From: Sphingomonas echinoides
GTDB taxonomy: Bacteria > Pseudomonadota > Alphaproteobacteria > Sphingomonadales > Sphingomonadaceae
Length of the DNA stretch: 64,000 nt
Assembly: GCF_029623395.1 (NCBI RefSeq)
Contig: NZ_JAPYKK010000008.1
Location: 1 to 64,000 of the forward strand
Direction: 5' to 3'
Shown here piece by piece: positions 1 through 8,287 of this stretch; position 1 is the stretch's first letter, and the number at the start of each line of letters is the position of its first letter. The translations under genes were made by a program, and so were the position numbers. The notes under the pieces are model-generated. The model had not been told where the DNA came from. It made no database searches and saw only the letters and a program-made list of their open reading frames with translations.

Positions 1-14
1 TAAAGGGGAGGGGC
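1..14. repeat. Right end of a dispersed GC-rich palindromic repeat
   Basis: The first 14 bases (TAAAGGGGAGGGGC) are identical to the right-hand end of the longer repeat at 36431-36532. The window therefore opens inside another copy whose left half lies outside. It is non-coding and sits just upstream of pncB. Confidence 0.6.
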
Positions 15-73
15 TTTTGTCCATCGCTTGCCCACGGTAGACATTCCCCCGCAATGCCGGAACAAGCGCGCGC

Positions 74-1378
74 ATGATCCTCACCGATATCGCGACGCGT
101 ACCTACAACCACGGCTGGCGGCTCGATCCGATCGTGCGCAGCCTGCTCGATACCGATTTCTACAAACTGCTGATGCTCCAGATGATCCGCCACCTCCACC
201 CCGAGGTGAGCGCAACTTTTTCGGTCATCAACCGCACGAAGTCGGTCCGGCTCGCCGAAGTGATAGACGAGGCCGAACTCCGCGCACAGCTCGATCACGC
301 GTGTGCGGTGCGGTTCGGGAAGAAGGAGCTGATCTGGCTCGCGGGCAACAGCTTCTACGGCAAGGAACGGATGTTCGCGTCGGATTTCATCGGCTGGCTC
401 GCCGATTTCCAGCTTCCGGCGTACGATCTGCGCGTGGTCGACGGGCAATATGAGCTGCATTTCGACGGTCCGTGGACGCACACCACCATGTGGGAAGTCC
501 CCGCGCTCGCAATCCTCAACGAACTGCGCTCACGCGCGGCACTACGCGGACACGGGCGGTTCGAACTCGACATCACCTATTCGCGCGCCAAGGCGCGACT
601 GTGGGACAAGGTTGAAAGACTCAAGCAATTGCCCGGCCTGGTCCTGTCGGATTTCGGGACGCGACGGCGGCACGGATTCCTGTGGCAACGCTGGTGCGTC
701 GAAGCGCTCAAGGAAGGGCTCGGCGACCGGTTCATCGGCACGTCGAACGTGCTGCTCGCGATGGACACCGATCTCGAGGCGATCGGCACGAACGCGCATG
801 AACTGCCGATGGTCGCCGCGGCGCTCGCGCGGGACGATGCCGAGCTTGCTGCTGCGCCCTATCAGGTGCTCGAGGACTGGCGCCGGCATTATGCAGGTAA
901 TCTGCTGATCGCGCTGCCCGATGCGTTCGGCACCACCGCCTTCCTGGCGAACGCGCCGCACTGGCTATCGGAATGGAGCGGCTTCCGCCCCGACAGCGCG
1001 CCACCGATTCCGGCGGGCGAGCAGATCATCGCCTGGTGGCAACAGCACGGTGTCGACCCGCGCGAGAAGCTGCTGATCTTCTCGGACGGGATGGACGTCG
1101 ACTCGATCGAGCAGGTCTATCGCCATTTCCACGGGCGGGTGCGGATGAGCTTCGGCTGGGGGACCAACCTCACCAACGACTTCCGTGGCTGCGACTCGCG
1201 CGGGGGTGCGACGCTCGAACCGATCTCGCTGGTGTGCAAGGTGACGGAGGCCAACGGTCGTCCGGCGGTCAAGCTGTCGGACAACCCCGCCAAGGCGACG
1301 GGGGATCCGGCGGAAATCGACCGCTACCTCCGCGTATTCGGCGCGGAGGGGCGGATCGCGAGCAAGGTCGTCGTCTGA
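74..1378 (+). CDS. pncB: Nicotinate phosphoribosyltransferase
   Basis: This enzyme joins nicotinate to PRPP, with ATP, to give nicotinate mononucleotide in the Preiss-Handler route of NAD salvage; it acts in the cytoplasm. The 434-residue product has the usual length of bacterial PncB. Family segments are visible: an N-terminal [13 protein letters not shown], a central [11 protein letters not shown], and then [10 protein letters not shown] followed by GTNAHELPM. The ATG start is chosen because the conserved tyrosine- and aspartate-rich N terminus follows about 25 residues later, as in the family. It is transcribed alone and converges on the aminotransferase gene 28 bp downstream. The family assignment is clear. 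Confidence 0.95.
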   Translation: MILTDIATRTYNHGWRLDPIVRSLLDTDFYKLLMLQMIRHLHPEVSATFSVINRTKSVRLAEVIDEAELRAQLDHACAVRFGKKELIWLAGNSFYGKERMFASDFIGWLADFQLPAYDLRVVDGQYELHFDGPWTHTTMWEVPALAILNELRSRAALRGHGRFELDITYSRAKARLWDKVERLKQLPGLVLSDFGTRRRHGFLWQRWCVEALKEGLGDRFIGTSNVLLAMDTDLEAIGTNAHELPMVAAALARDDAELAAAPYQVLEDWRRHYAGNLLIALPDAFGTTAFLANAPHWLSEWSGFRPDSAPPIPAGEQIIAWWQQHGVDPREKLLIFSDGMDVDSIEQVYRHFHGRVRMSFGWGTNLTNDFRGCDSRGGATLEPISLVCKVTEANGRPAVKLSDNPAKATGDPAEIDRYLRVFGAEGRIASKVVV

Positions 1379-1406
1379 GCCTTTCCACCGCCGACCGGCC
1401 TTGCGC

Positions 1407-2501
1407 TTACCCGTTGACGATTTCGCGCAGCGCCTCCGCCAGGCCGCGTGTTTCGGCTTCGGTGCCGATCGTCATCCGCAATCCGTTCGCCAGCCCCTGC
1501 CCCGGCAACCAGCGGACGATATAGCCGCGCTCGAGCAGCGCCTTATACGCGGTCTCCGCGGTAACCGCGCCTTCGAACAGGACGAGCACGAAGTTCGCCT
1601 CGCTCGGCACGGGACGCAGGCCCGCATTGCCGAGACTGGCCATTTCGGTGGCGAACCAGGCGCGCCATACGCGATTATGCTCGCGCGACTGGGTGATGAA
1701 ATCCGCCGCGCCGAGTGCCGCAACCGCCGCCTCTTGTCCGGCGGTGGTGCAGCAGAACGGCGCGCGAATGCGGTGCATCGCCGAGACCGCCTCTTCCGAG
1801 CCATAGCCCCAGCCGATCCGCTCCGCGGCAAGCCCGTGGATCTTGGAGAAAGTCCGCGTGACGATCACGTTGGGCTGGGTGCGCGCGAGTTCGAGCCCGC
1901 CGTCGTCATCCTCGGGCGCGAGATATTCGGCATAGGCCTGATCGAGCACGAGCATCACGTGCGCCGGCAGCGCCGCATGAAGCCGCGCGATCTCGTCCTT
2001 GCGCGCGAAGGTGCCGGTCGGGTTGTTGGGGTTGGCGACGAACACGATCCGGGTGCGATTGGTGACGCAGGCGAGGATCGCGTCGACGTCGGTCGCATAG
2101 TCGGTGTCCGGTGCGGTCACCAGCGTCGCGCCGACGCGGCGGGTGGCGATTTCATAGACCGCGAAACCGTAGCGGACCTGGATCACCTCGTCGCCGGGCC
2201 CGGCATAGGCGCCCGCGATCAGGTGGAGCACTTCGTCCGACCCGGTGCCGTAGATGACGCGTGCAGGGTCGAGATCGTGATGCGCGGCGATCGCCTCGCG
2301 CAGCGCGATCGCGCCCGCATCGGGGTAGCGTGCGAGGTCACCCGCATGGCGCGAGAAAGCGGAGACCGCCTGCGCGCTGGTGCCGAGCGGATTCTCGTTC
2401 GACGACAGCTTGATCACGGGGGCATCGCCATCCGTGGTCGAGCGACCCGGAACATAAGGAGCGATGGCCATGACCCAGGCCTTGGGAAGCGGTGCGTTCA
2501 T
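1407..2501 (-). CDS. hisC: Histidinol-phosphate aminotransferase-type PLP enzyme
   Basis: A fold-type I PLP aminotransferase of the HisC family that converts imidazole-acetol phosphate to histidinol phosphate, or acts on aromatic 2-oxo acids. The 364-residue product has the family features: LSSNENPLG near residue 33, GTGSDEVL, FVANPNNPTGT, and the PLP lysine in TRTFSKIHGLAAERIGWG. It is the last gene of a minus-strand unit (ParD-like, map, this gene) and lies 27 bp after map. Many alphaproteobacteria carry a second HisC used for phenylalanine or tyrosine, and no his operon surrounds this copy. Its true substrate, histidine pathway or aromatic, cannot be told from the sequence. Confidence 0.88.
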   Translation of the reverse strand: MNAPLPKAWVMAIAPYVPGRSTTDGDAPVIKLSSNENPLGTSAQAVSAFSRHAGDLARYPDAGAIALREAIAAHHDLDPARVIYGTGSDEVLHLIAGAYAGPGDEVIQVRYGFAVYEIATRRVGATLVTAPDTDYATDVDAILACVTNRTRIVFVANPNNPTGTFARKDEIARLHAALPAHVMLVLDQAYAEYLAPEDDDGGLELARTQPNVIVTRTFSKIHGLAAERIGWGYGSEEAVSAMHRIRAPFCCTTAGQEAAVAALGAADFITQSREHNRVWRAWFATEMASLGNAGLRPVPSEANFVLVLFEGAVTAETAYKALLERGYIVRWLPGQGLANGLRMTIGTEAETRGLAEALREIVNG

Positions 2502-2528
2502 GCCGAGCCCGTTAGCGCTTGCCGCACG

Positions 2529-3311
2529 TTATGGGAAGCGTTTGGGCCCGCCCGCGGTCTCGTCGCGCCGCAGCGTGAGAACCTCGACCCCGGTGGCGGT
2601 CACCGCGACGGTATGTTCGAACTGCGCGGACAATTTGCCGTCGTCGGTCACCACTGTCCAGCCGTCTTCCTCGGTCGAGACCTTGCGCGTGCCCTGGTTG
2701 AGCATCGGCTCGATCGTGAAGGTCATCCCCTCGCGCAACACCATGCCGGTGCCCGCGCGCCCGAAGTGGAGGACGGTCGGCGCCTCATGCATCTCGCGGC
2801 CGATCCCGTGGCCCGCATAATCGCGCACCACCGCATAGCCGTTCTTCTTGGCATGCCGTTCGATCGCAAAGCCGATGTCGCCGAGCCGCGCGCCGGGGCG
2901 GACCGCGCCGATCCCCTTCCACATCGCTTCCTGCGTCACGCGCACCAGCCGCCGGGCGGCGGGGGATGCGGTGCCGACGATGTAGGTCTTGCTCGAATCC
3001 GCGATGAACCCGTTCTTCTCGAGCGTGATGTCGAGATTGATGATGTCGCCGTCCGCGATGATGTCGTCTTCGCTCGGCACGCCGTGGCAGACGACCTGAT
3101 TGATCGAACAGTTGAGCACATACTTGAAGCCGTATTGCCCTTTGCTGGCGGGGCGCGCGGCGAGGTCCACGGTGATGAACCGCTCGACCAGATCGTTGAT
3201 CTGCAACGTCGACCGGCCCGCGAGCTCCTGCGTGTCGAGCATCTCGAACACCGCCGCGAGCAATGTGCCCGACTGGCGCATCAAAGCGAGCTCGTCGGTG
3301 GTCTTGACCAT
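2529..3311 (-). CDS. map: Methionine aminopeptidase, type I
   Basis: Removes the initiator methionine from nascent proteins. The 260-residue pita-bread-fold protein has all five metal ligands in context: two aspartates in NLDITLEKNGFIADSS, the histidine in YAGHGIGREMHE, and glutamates in FTIEPML and QFEHTVAVT. There is no N-terminal zinc-finger extension. Its ATG lies one base beyond the stop of the ParD-like gene, so the two are almost certainly cotranscribed. Genomes with this arrangement often have another map elsewhere, so this may be an accessory copy; that is inference. Confidence 0.93.
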   Translation of the reverse strand: MVKTTDELALMRQSGTLLAAVFEMLDTQELAGRSTLQINDLVERFITVDLAARPASKGQYGFKYVLNCSINQVVCHGVPSEDDIIADGDIINLDITLEKNGFIADSSKTYIVGTASPAARRLVRVTQEAMWKGIGAVRPGARLGDIGFAIERHAKKNGYAVVRDYAGHGIGREMHEAPTVLHFGRAGTGMVLREGMTFTIEPMLNQGTRKVSTEEDGWTVVTDDGKLSAQFEHTVAVTATGVEVLTLRRDETAGGPKRFP

Positions 3312-3312
3312 C

Positions 3313-3519
3313 TCAGGCGGACGCGTCGGCGGGAAGATGCACCTTGGCGGACGCGAGCTGCGCGGCGACGATGTCGTTGAACGACAGCGTCGGATGCGCC
3401 TCGGCGAGCATGCCGACCTTCATCCAGAATTCGGCCTGTGCGTTGATCGAGCGGCACATCACCGTGCTGGCGCGGCGCGCTTCCTCGTGCAGCACGTCGT
3501 CGATCTTCACGATACCCAT
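3313..3519 (-). CDS. ParD-like antitoxin-family protein, no toxin partner
   Basis: A 68-residue protein resembling the ParD_like family (ribbon-helix-helix type), with an N-terminal strand MGIVKIDDVLHEEARR followed by a helical segment and an amphipathic tail. Family members are predicted DNA-binding antitoxins. No ParE-like or other toxin lies next to it: upstream is fliX and downstream is map, with a one-base gap. A palindrome and direct repeats in its promoter region (3541-3567) fit autoregulation. A role as repressor of its own unit, including map, is inference; a degraded toxin-antitoxin pair is the alternative. Confidence 0.72.
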   Translation of the reverse strand: MGIVKIDDVLHEEARRASTVMCRSINAQAEFWMKVGMLAEAHPTLSFNDIVAAQLASAKVHLPADASA

Positions 3520-3540
3520 CGGTGCGCTTCCGTACCTATT

Positions 3541-3567
3541 ACCATATGGTTCGTATATGTTTCGTAT
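3541..3567. promoter_or_regulatory. Candidate autoregulatory operator of the ParD-like/map unit
   Basis: ACCATATGGT at 3541-3550 is a perfect 10-bp palindrome. TTCGTAT occurs at 3550-3556 and again at 3561-3567, 11 bp apart, about one helical turn. The AT-rich patch lies 22-48 bp upstream of the ParD-like start, where a minus-strand promoter would be. Ribbon-helix-helix antitoxins typically bind such repeats; binding here is inferred. Confidence 0.45.
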
Positions 3568-3585
3568 CGTGGATCGTCAATGCGA

Positions 3586-3996
3586 TCACGCCAGCCGCTC
3601 GTGCCGCGCGAGTTCGACGCGGACGCGCAGTTCGACATCGTGCGCGATTTCAGCGGCTTGTGGATCGTCGGGCGGCACGAACTGCTCCACCCAGTCGCTG
3701 AGCTCGGCGAGCATCGCAGGGGCCACCGGCCCGGTCGCGGACACCGCGTGCAGTCGCTCAAGCAAGCCCAGCCCGCGATCGACCGCCGCCACCATCCGGC
3801 GACGTCGCTCGCGCGGGGGTTCGGTCGCGGCGAGCGCGACGAGCATCTGGACCGACGTCGCCGCCTGCAACGGACGCGGCGTCGGGGGCAGCTCGGTCGC
3901 GGGCGCGGCGACGTCGCTCGCACGGAACGCCCCGGTCGCGCGCGGCAGCGCCGCGAGCAACGCCTGTACCGGCAGGGATACGCCTTCGACCCGCAA
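3586..3996 (-). CDS. fliX: Flagellar assembly regulator FliX
   Basis: FliX of alphaproteobacteria links early flagellar assembly to transcription by acting on the activator FlbD. The 136-residue protein opens with MRVEGVSLP and has the conserved C-terminal helical region: PRERRRRMVAAVDRGLGLLE near residues 60-79 and the acidic end IAHDVELRVRVELARHE. It is divergent from flgI across 85 bp, the arrangement known in Caulobacter. An flbD homologue lies 9 kb away in this window, but that partner has lost residues needed for sigma54 contact, so the regulatory role of FliX here may differ. Confidence 0.85.
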   Translation of the reverse strand: MRVEGVSLPVQALLAALPRATGAFRASDVAAPATELPPTPRPLQAATSVQMLVALAATEPPRERRRRMVAAVDRGLGLLERLHAVSATGPVAPAMLAELSDWVEQFVPPDDPQAAEIAHDVELRVRVELARHERLA

Positions 3997-4035
3997 AACC
4001 TAGCCTCCGCGGCGAACCGACCTCGCCTTCCCTTT

Positions 4036-4042
4036 CTATAAG
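4036..4042 (+). promoter_or_regulatory. Candidate -10 element upstream of flgI
   Basis: CTATAAG lies 40-46 bp before the flgI start. The same CTATAA core is found upstream of fliG (6481) and fliF (10901) at comparable distances. No GG-N10-GC sigma54 element is visible here. The core is short, so this is suggestive only. Confidence 0.35.
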
Positions 4043-4081
4043 AGAGGCGAACGGCCTTCGGTGGCCGGGGGGAAGGGAAAT

Positions 4082-5206
4082 ATGCGCATGGCCGCGATAC
4101 TCCGCACCGCGCTGGTGCTGCCGCTTGGCGGCGCGCTCGCGCTCCTGCTGGCGAGCCCGGCGATGGCGAGCGGGCGAATCAAGGACGTGGTCGACGTCGA
4201 GAACGTCCGGTCGAACCAGCTCGTCGGCTACGGCATCGTCGTCGGGCTCGCCGGCACCGGCGACCGCACCCGCAACGCGCCGTTCACCGAGGAATCGCTC
4301 CAGGCGATGCTCGAGCGGATGGGGGTCAACGTCCGCGGCTCGCCGCTCAAGACGCAGAACGTCGCCGCGGTCTCGATCACCGCGACGATGCCGCCGTTCG
4401 CGCGCGCTGGCTCGCGGATCGACGTTACCGTCTCGGCGATCGGCGACGCGACCAGCCTGCAGGGGGGCACGCTGATCGTCTCCTCGCTGCGCGCACTCGA
4501 CGGCGAGATCTACGCGGTCGCGCAAGGCCCGCTCGCGGTCTCCGGCTTCAAGGCGCAGGGGGCCGGCGCGAGCGTCAGCCGCGGCGTCGCCACCTCCGCG
4601 CGGATCGCCGACGGCGCGATCATCGAGCGCGAAGTGCCCTATGCGCTGCGCTCCGCGACGACGCTCAAGCTCGCACTCAAGAACCCCGATTTCACCACCG
4701 CCAACACGATCGCGGCGGCGGTCAACGGCCGGTTCGCGGGGACCGCCACGGTGCTCGACCCCGCCACGGTCGAGCTCCATTCGGGGAGCGGTTTCGGCGG
4801 ATCGATGGTCGATCTGGTCGGCGCAATCGAGAATCTACCGGTCAAGGTCGACCAGCCCGCCCGCGTCGTCATCAACGAGGCCTCGGGCACGGTGGTGATG
4901 GGCGCGGACGTGCGGATCAGCCCGGTCGCGATCGCGCAAGGCGGACTGACGATCAGCGTCACCGAGAGCCCGGTGGTGTCGCAACCCGCGCCGCTGTCCA
5001 ACGGCCAGACGACGACCGTCCCGCGCACCGCGATCACGGTCAACGACGGCAACAACGCCTCGCTCGGGCTGGTCGGCGGCGAGCCGACGCTCGCCGCATT
5101 GGTCAGCGGGCTCAACACGCTCGGGGTCAGCCCGCGCGACCTGATCACGATCCTCCAGGCGGTGAAGAGCGCAGGCGCGCTTCAGGCCGATATCCAGGTG
5201 CAATGA
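4082..5206 (+). CDS. flgI: Flagellar P-ring protein FlgI
   Basis: Forms the periplasmic P ring around the flagellar rod. The start at 4082 is preferred over the GTG at 4061: a purine-rich Shine-Dalgarno stretch (GGAAGGGAA) sits just before it, and the protein then begins directly with a Sec signal peptide ending ASPAMASG. The mature part carries the FlgI hallmarks RIKDVVDVENVRSNQLVGYG, GLAGTGD, and near the C terminus NTLGVSPRDLITILQAVKSAGAL. At 374 residues it has the normal length. It is first in a three-gene operon and overlaps flgJ by 4 bp. Confidence 0.95.
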   Translation: MRMAAILRTALVLPLGGALALLLASPAMASGRIKDVVDVENVRSNQLVGYGIVVGLAGTGDRTRNAPFTEESLQAMLERMGVNVRGSPLKTQNVAAVSITATMPPFARAGSRIDVTVSAIGDATSLQGGTLIVSSLRALDGEIYAVAQGPLAVSGFKAQGAGASVSRGVATSARIADGAIIEREVPYALRSATTLKLALKNPDFTTANTIAAAVNGRFAGTATVLDPATVELHSGSGFGGSMVDLVGAIENLPVKVDQPARVVINEASGTVVMGADVRISPVAIAQGGLTISVTESPVVSQPAPLSNGQTTTVPRTAITVNDGNNASLGLVGGEPTLAALVSGLNTLGVSPRDLITILQAVKSAGALQADIQVQ

Positions 5207-5493
5207 TGGACCCGATCACGCCCGCCCGCGCTACGCCCCTGCTGACGATCACCCCGAAGGACCGCGCCACCGCGCAGTCGTTCGAGGCGGTGTTCCTCGG
5301 CCAGATGACGCAGTTGATGATGGAAAGCGTCGACACCGGCACCTTTTCCGGCGGCCACGGCGAGGAAGTCTTCCGCGGCGTGCTCGCGGAAAAGCTCGGC
5401 ACCGCGATGGCGGCACGCGGCGGACTGGGCCTCGCGCCCGCGGTGCTCGATCAGATCCTCCGGCTCAAGCAAGGAACCTCCGATGCGCAATGA
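5203..5493 (+). CDS. flgJ: Rod-binding protein, FlgJ N-terminal domain type
   Basis: A 96-residue protein corresponding only to the rod-binding half of enterobacterial FlgJ; the muramidase domain is absent, as is normal in alphaproteobacteria. The conserved core FEAVFLGQMTQLMMESV followed by FSGGHGEEVFRGVLAEKLG is visible. The equivalent gene in the Caulobacter flgI operon has been called cheL. The start overlaps the flgI stop (ATGATGA), indicating translational coupling, and the 3' end overlaps the next gene by 11 bp. It is expected to guide rod assembly in the periplasm. Confidence 0.85.
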   Translation: MMDPITPARATPLLTITPKDRATAQSFEAVFLGQMTQLMMESVDTGTFSGGHGEEVFRGVLAEKLGTAMAARGGLGLAPAVLDQILRLKQGTSDAQ

Positions 5494-5905
5494 CCTGCTC
5501 GACCTCGTCCAGTCGCTGCTGTCCCTGATCGAGGAGGAAAGCGCGCTGCTCGGCCAGCCCGGCGGCTATCGTCGGATCGGCGAACTGGCGACCGCCAAGG
5601 CGCGCGTCGTTGCGCAATTGGAGACGCGGCTGGCGCAATCCGAGCGCGAGACGCCGGGCTGGCAGGACCGGCTCGAGCCCGAAGACCGCGTCGCCTTGGC
5701 GACGGCCTCCGAAACGTTGATGGACGCGGCGCGCGCGAATGCCGCGGTGCTCGCGCGGCAGATTTCGCTGTCGGACGAACTGCTCGCGGTGATCGCACAG
5801 GAAGCACAACGCAAGACCGGCGCGACCGCCACCGCTTATGGCGCGGGGGGTGTATTGTGGAGCACCGAACAGGCTGCCCCGATTGCGATCAACGCGAGTT
5901 TGTAG
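5483..5905 (+). CDS. FlgN/FlbY-like flagellar protein
   Basis: A 140-residue, mostly helical protein (heptad-like region at about residues 1-110) ending in a GAGGVLWSTEQAAPIAINASL-type tail typical of small alphaproteobacterial FlgN-like export chaperones. FlgN chaperones hold hook-junction proteins before secretion. Position supports the call: it is third in the flgI operon, where Caulobacter has flbY. Sequence similarity in this family is weak, so the chaperone role rests largely on context. A REP-type repeat follows directly. Confidence 0.62.
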   Translation: MRNDLLDLVQSLLSLIEEESALLGQPGGYRRIGELATAKARVVAQLETRLAQSERETPGWQDRLEPEDRVALATASETLMDAARANAAVLARQISLSDELLAVIAQEAQRKTGATATAYGAGGVLWSTEQAAPIAINASL

Positions 5906-5918
5906 GGGCACTTGCCGT

Positions 5919-5990
5919 GCTCCTGCGAAGGCAGGAGCCCAGAATTACGAACGCTTCGCCCGTTACCCTGGACTCCCGCCTTCGCGGGAG
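5919..5990. repeat. Paired REP-type palindromes
   Basis: Two short hairpins face each other between convergent genes: GCTCCTGC-GAAG-GCAGGAGC at 5919-5938 and CTCCCGC-CTTC-GCGGGAG at 5973-5990. They are variants of one unit in opposite orientation, with CCCAG/CTGG flanks. This resembles the bimodal REP elements common between sphingomonad genes. It may also help terminate transcription from both sides. Confidence 0.65.
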
Positions 5991-6005
5991 AACAACCTCA
6001 AGTCT

Positions 6006-6416
6006 TCACCCGCCGTGCTTGCCCAGCGCCGTCTGGAGCAACGCCTGCTGCTTGCGGTAGATGTTGGTGACCGCGGCGAAATCGGCCTGGATCTGGCCCA
6101 TCTTGAGCAACTGGTCCTCCAGCGTGACATTGTTGCCGTCGGCCTTGGTCTCGAACGTGTCCGGATCCGCGACGACGCCGCCCCCGACCCCGGTGCGCGC
6201 GCCGAGCGCAACCATCGCCGCCGTCGCCGCCACGCGCGGCGCGGCAACCCGCGTACTGCTCCCCCCCGCACCGACCAGATCCGAAAAGTCGGGCGCGGTC
6301 ACGTCCTGCGCCTTGAAGCCCGGCGTTTCGCTGTTGGCGATGTTCTGCGCCACAACACGCTGACGTGCCGCGAGAAAGTGCATCTGTTGCGCGGCGCCCG
6401 CCATCAGGTCTGTCAT
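6006..6416 (-). CDS. flgB: Flagellar basal-body rod protein FlgB
   Basis: A proximal rod component. The 136-residue product has the rod-protein N terminus: AARQRVVAQNIANSETPGFKA at residues 17-37, the signature shared by FlgB/C/F/G, and a C-terminal helix LLKMGQIQADFAAVTNIYRKQ. The start is set at the ATG beginning MTDLMAGAAQQMH; the open frame continues far upstream, but that part is antisense to fliG/fliH. It is divergent from fliG across 126 bp. No flgC follows on the minus strand before flbY, so it stands apart from the other rod genes, which is unusual. Confidence 0.88.
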   Translation of the reverse strand: MTDLMAGAAQQMHFLAARQRVVAQNIANSETPGFKAQDVTAPDFSDLVGAGGSSTRVAAPRVAATAAMVALGARTGVGGGVVADPDTFETKADGNNVTLEDQLLKMGQIQADFAAVTNIYRKQQALLQTALGKHGG

Positions 6417-6480
6417 CGTCGTTGCGTCCCTCCGTTGACCGTATTGCGCGATGCCGAGCCCGAATACCCGTGGCGCGCCT

Positions 6481-6487
6481 CTATAAT
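6481..6487 (+). promoter_or_regulatory. Candidate -10 element upstream of fliG
   Basis: CTATAAT lies 56-62 bp before the fliG ATG and matches the consensus -10 hexamer TATAAT. It shares the CTATAA core with the flgI and fliF upstream regions. No clear -35 or sigma54 -24/-12 element is seen. Confidence 0.38.
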
Positions 6488-6542
6488 AGACGCGCCGCGC
6501 AGCGTTTGGCCGCGGTAACGATGTCGCTGGAGCAGTCCTGCC

Positions 6543-7574
6543 ATGCTGATGGCCCCCGTCGCCGAACCCGTCGAACTGAAGCGTTTCACCCAGCGCGAGC
6601 GTGCCGCCGCGCTGATGCTCGCGCTTGGGCAGGATTATGGCGCACCGATCTGGGAACAGCTGTCGGTTGAGGAAATGAAGGAGCTTTCCGCGGCGATGTC
6701 CCAGCTCGGGCGCGTTCCCGCGGCGGTGGTCGAGCATCTGCTGCTGCAATTCACCACCGAAATCTCGACGCTCGCGTCCTGTCACGGTTCGTTCGAAACG
6801 ACCGAGCGGTTGCTGGCGGGAATGATGCCGCCGGAAAAGGTCCGCGACATCATGGAAGACATTCGCGGGCCTTCGGGCCGGACGATGTGGGACAAATTGT
6901 CGAACGTCAGCGAAGGCGTGCTCGCGGGGTATCTCAAGAACGAATATCCGCAGACGATCGCGGTGATCCTGTCCAAGCTCAAGTCGGACCATGCCGCACG
7001 CGTGCTCGCCGCGCTGCCGCGCGATCTTGCGGTCGACGTCGTCCAGCGGATGCTGCGGATGGACACGGTGCAGAAGGAAGTGCTCGCGCAAGTCGAGGCG
7101 ACGCTCAAGAACGAATTCATGGCCAATTTCGCGCGCTCGCAACGACGCGACCCGCATGAGGCGATGGCCGAGCTGTTCAACGCAATGGATCGCTCGACCG
7201 AGGAAGCGATGCTCGAGGCGCTCGACGCCAAGGCGCCCGAATCGGCGGAGCGGATCCGCGCGCTGATGTTCACCTTCGAGGATCTCGCCAATCTGCTCCC
7301 TGCCGCGATCGGGGTGATCGTCCGCCAGGCCGACAAGCGGCAGATGGCGCTGGCGCTGAAGGGGGCGCCCGAGGTCATTCGGCAGCTGTTCTTCTCCACC
7401 ATGACCGAACGGTCGGCCAAGCTGCTGCGCGAGGACATGGGCAGCATGGGCCCGATCCGCGCGCGCGATTGCGAGGAAGCCCAGAACACGCTCGTCCGCC
7501 TGGCGAAGTCGCTCGCCGAACGGGGAGAGATCGTGCTGGTCGACCCCAAGAGCGACGACACGATGATCCTGTGA
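6543..7574 (+). CDS. fliG: Flagellar motor switch protein FliG
   Basis: The C-ring protein that contacts the MotA stator and transmits torque and switching. At 343 residues it matches the family. The middle domain contains LAGYLKNEYPQTIAVILSKL (residues ~123-142) and a QRMLRM segment; the C-terminal domain shows MFTFEDLANL followed by the charged torque helix region VRQADKRQMALALKGA. A TATAAT box precedes it. It heads a run with fliH (15 bp downstream), then the H-NOX and GGDEF/EAL genes. In most alphaproteobacteria fliG follows fliF; here fliF lies 3.4 kb further on. Confidence 0.95.
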   Translation: MLMAPVAEPVELKRFTQRERAAALMLALGQDYGAPIWEQLSVEEMKELSAAMSQLGRVPAAVVEHLLLQFTTEISTLASCHGSFETTERLLAGMMPPEKVRDIMEDIRGPSGRTMWDKLSNVSEGVLAGYLKNEYPQTIAVILSKLKSDHAARVLAALPRDLAVDVVQRMLRMDTVQKEVLAQVEATLKNEFMANFARSQRRDPHEAMAELFNAMDRSTEEAMLEALDAKAPESAERIRALMFTFEDLANLLPAAIGVIVRQADKRQMALALKGAPEVIRQLFFSTMTERSAKLLREDMGSMGPIRARDCEEAQNTLVRLAKSLAERGEIVLVDPKSDDTMIL

Positions 7575-7589
7575 TGCAGAGGTAAGACG

Positions 7590-8273
7590 ATGGACCTGTC
7601 GTTCCAGGCGCGCCCGTTCGCGTTCGATCGGATCTTCACCGCCGCGCCGTCGGCGCCGCCGGGCCGCGCGCCCGACCGCGATGCCGTGTCGCTCGCGATC
7701 GAGCTCGAACTGCTCCAGGCCGACATCGCGCGGCGCGATGCGGACCACCACGCGGAACTGACGCGCGCACGCGCCGACGGGTTCGAGGCGGGGCTGGTCC
7801 ATGCGCGCGCTGACCGCGAGACTGCGCTGCTGGCGGCGATCGATGCGCTCCACGTCGGGGTCGAGTCGCTTACCGAGACGGTCGAGGAAACCCGCGCCCA
7901 GCTGATCGACGACGCGGCCGACCTCGCCCGCGCCGCCGCAACGCATCTGGCCGCGCATACGCTTGCGCTCGACCCCGCCGCGCCGATCGACGCGGCGATC
8001 GGGCGCGCGCTGGTGCAAGTCGCACGGGGGACCGAACTCGTCGTCCGGGTCCATCCCGACCTGCTGCCCGAAATCGAAGCGCGGATCGCGGTGCGGCAGG
8101 GCAACGACCGCCGCCGGTTGCGGCTGCATGTCGAGGCCGACGAAACGCTTGCCATCGGCGATGCCCGGATCGATTGGGATGAAGGCGGGTCGTGCCTGGA
8201 TCGTGCCGCGCGCGAGGCCGCTATCCGCAACGAATTCGAAACCTTATTGGATCATAATTCGCTTCGCTCATAA
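7590..8273 (+). CDS. fliH: Flagellar export protein FliH-like
   Basis: FliH regulates the export ATPase FliI and tethers it to the C ring. The 227-residue protein has the family pattern: a variable, Pro/Ala-rich N terminus, a long helical region (about 35-125) with a FEAGLVHARADRE segment, and a C-terminal domain including VHPDLLPEIEARI and LHVEADETLAIGDARIDWDEGG, which resembles the V-ATPase E-subunit-like end of FliH. It sits 15 bp after fliG. No fliI is present in the window. Confidence 0.82.
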   Translation: MDLSFQARPFAFDRIFTAAPSAPPGRAPDRDAVSLAIELELLQADIARRDADHHAELTRARADGFEAGLVHARADRETALLAAIDALHVGVESLTETVEETRAQLIDDAADLARAAATHLAAHTLALDPAAPIDAAIGRALVQVARGTELVVRVHPDLLPEIEARIAVRQGNDRRRLRLHVEADETLAIGDARIDWDEGGSCLDRAAREAAIRNEFETLLDHNSLRS

Positions 8274-8287
8274 GGGTTTGTGCGTCC

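Noticed and set aside
3313..3996. Toxin partner for the ParD-like protein
   Set aside because: The neighbour fliX is a good FliX match, and no other frame nearby resembles ParE, RelE or another toxin.
4061..4081. GTG at 4061 as the flgI start
   Set aside because: It would place a Shine-Dalgarno-like GGAAGGGAA inside the coding region and a hydrophilic leader ahead of the signal peptide.
6006..8129. A 707-codon open frame on the minus strand
   Set aside because: Only its last 136 codons are FlgB. The rest is antisense to fliG and fliH and has the Arg/His/Asp-rich composition of a high-GC shadow frame.
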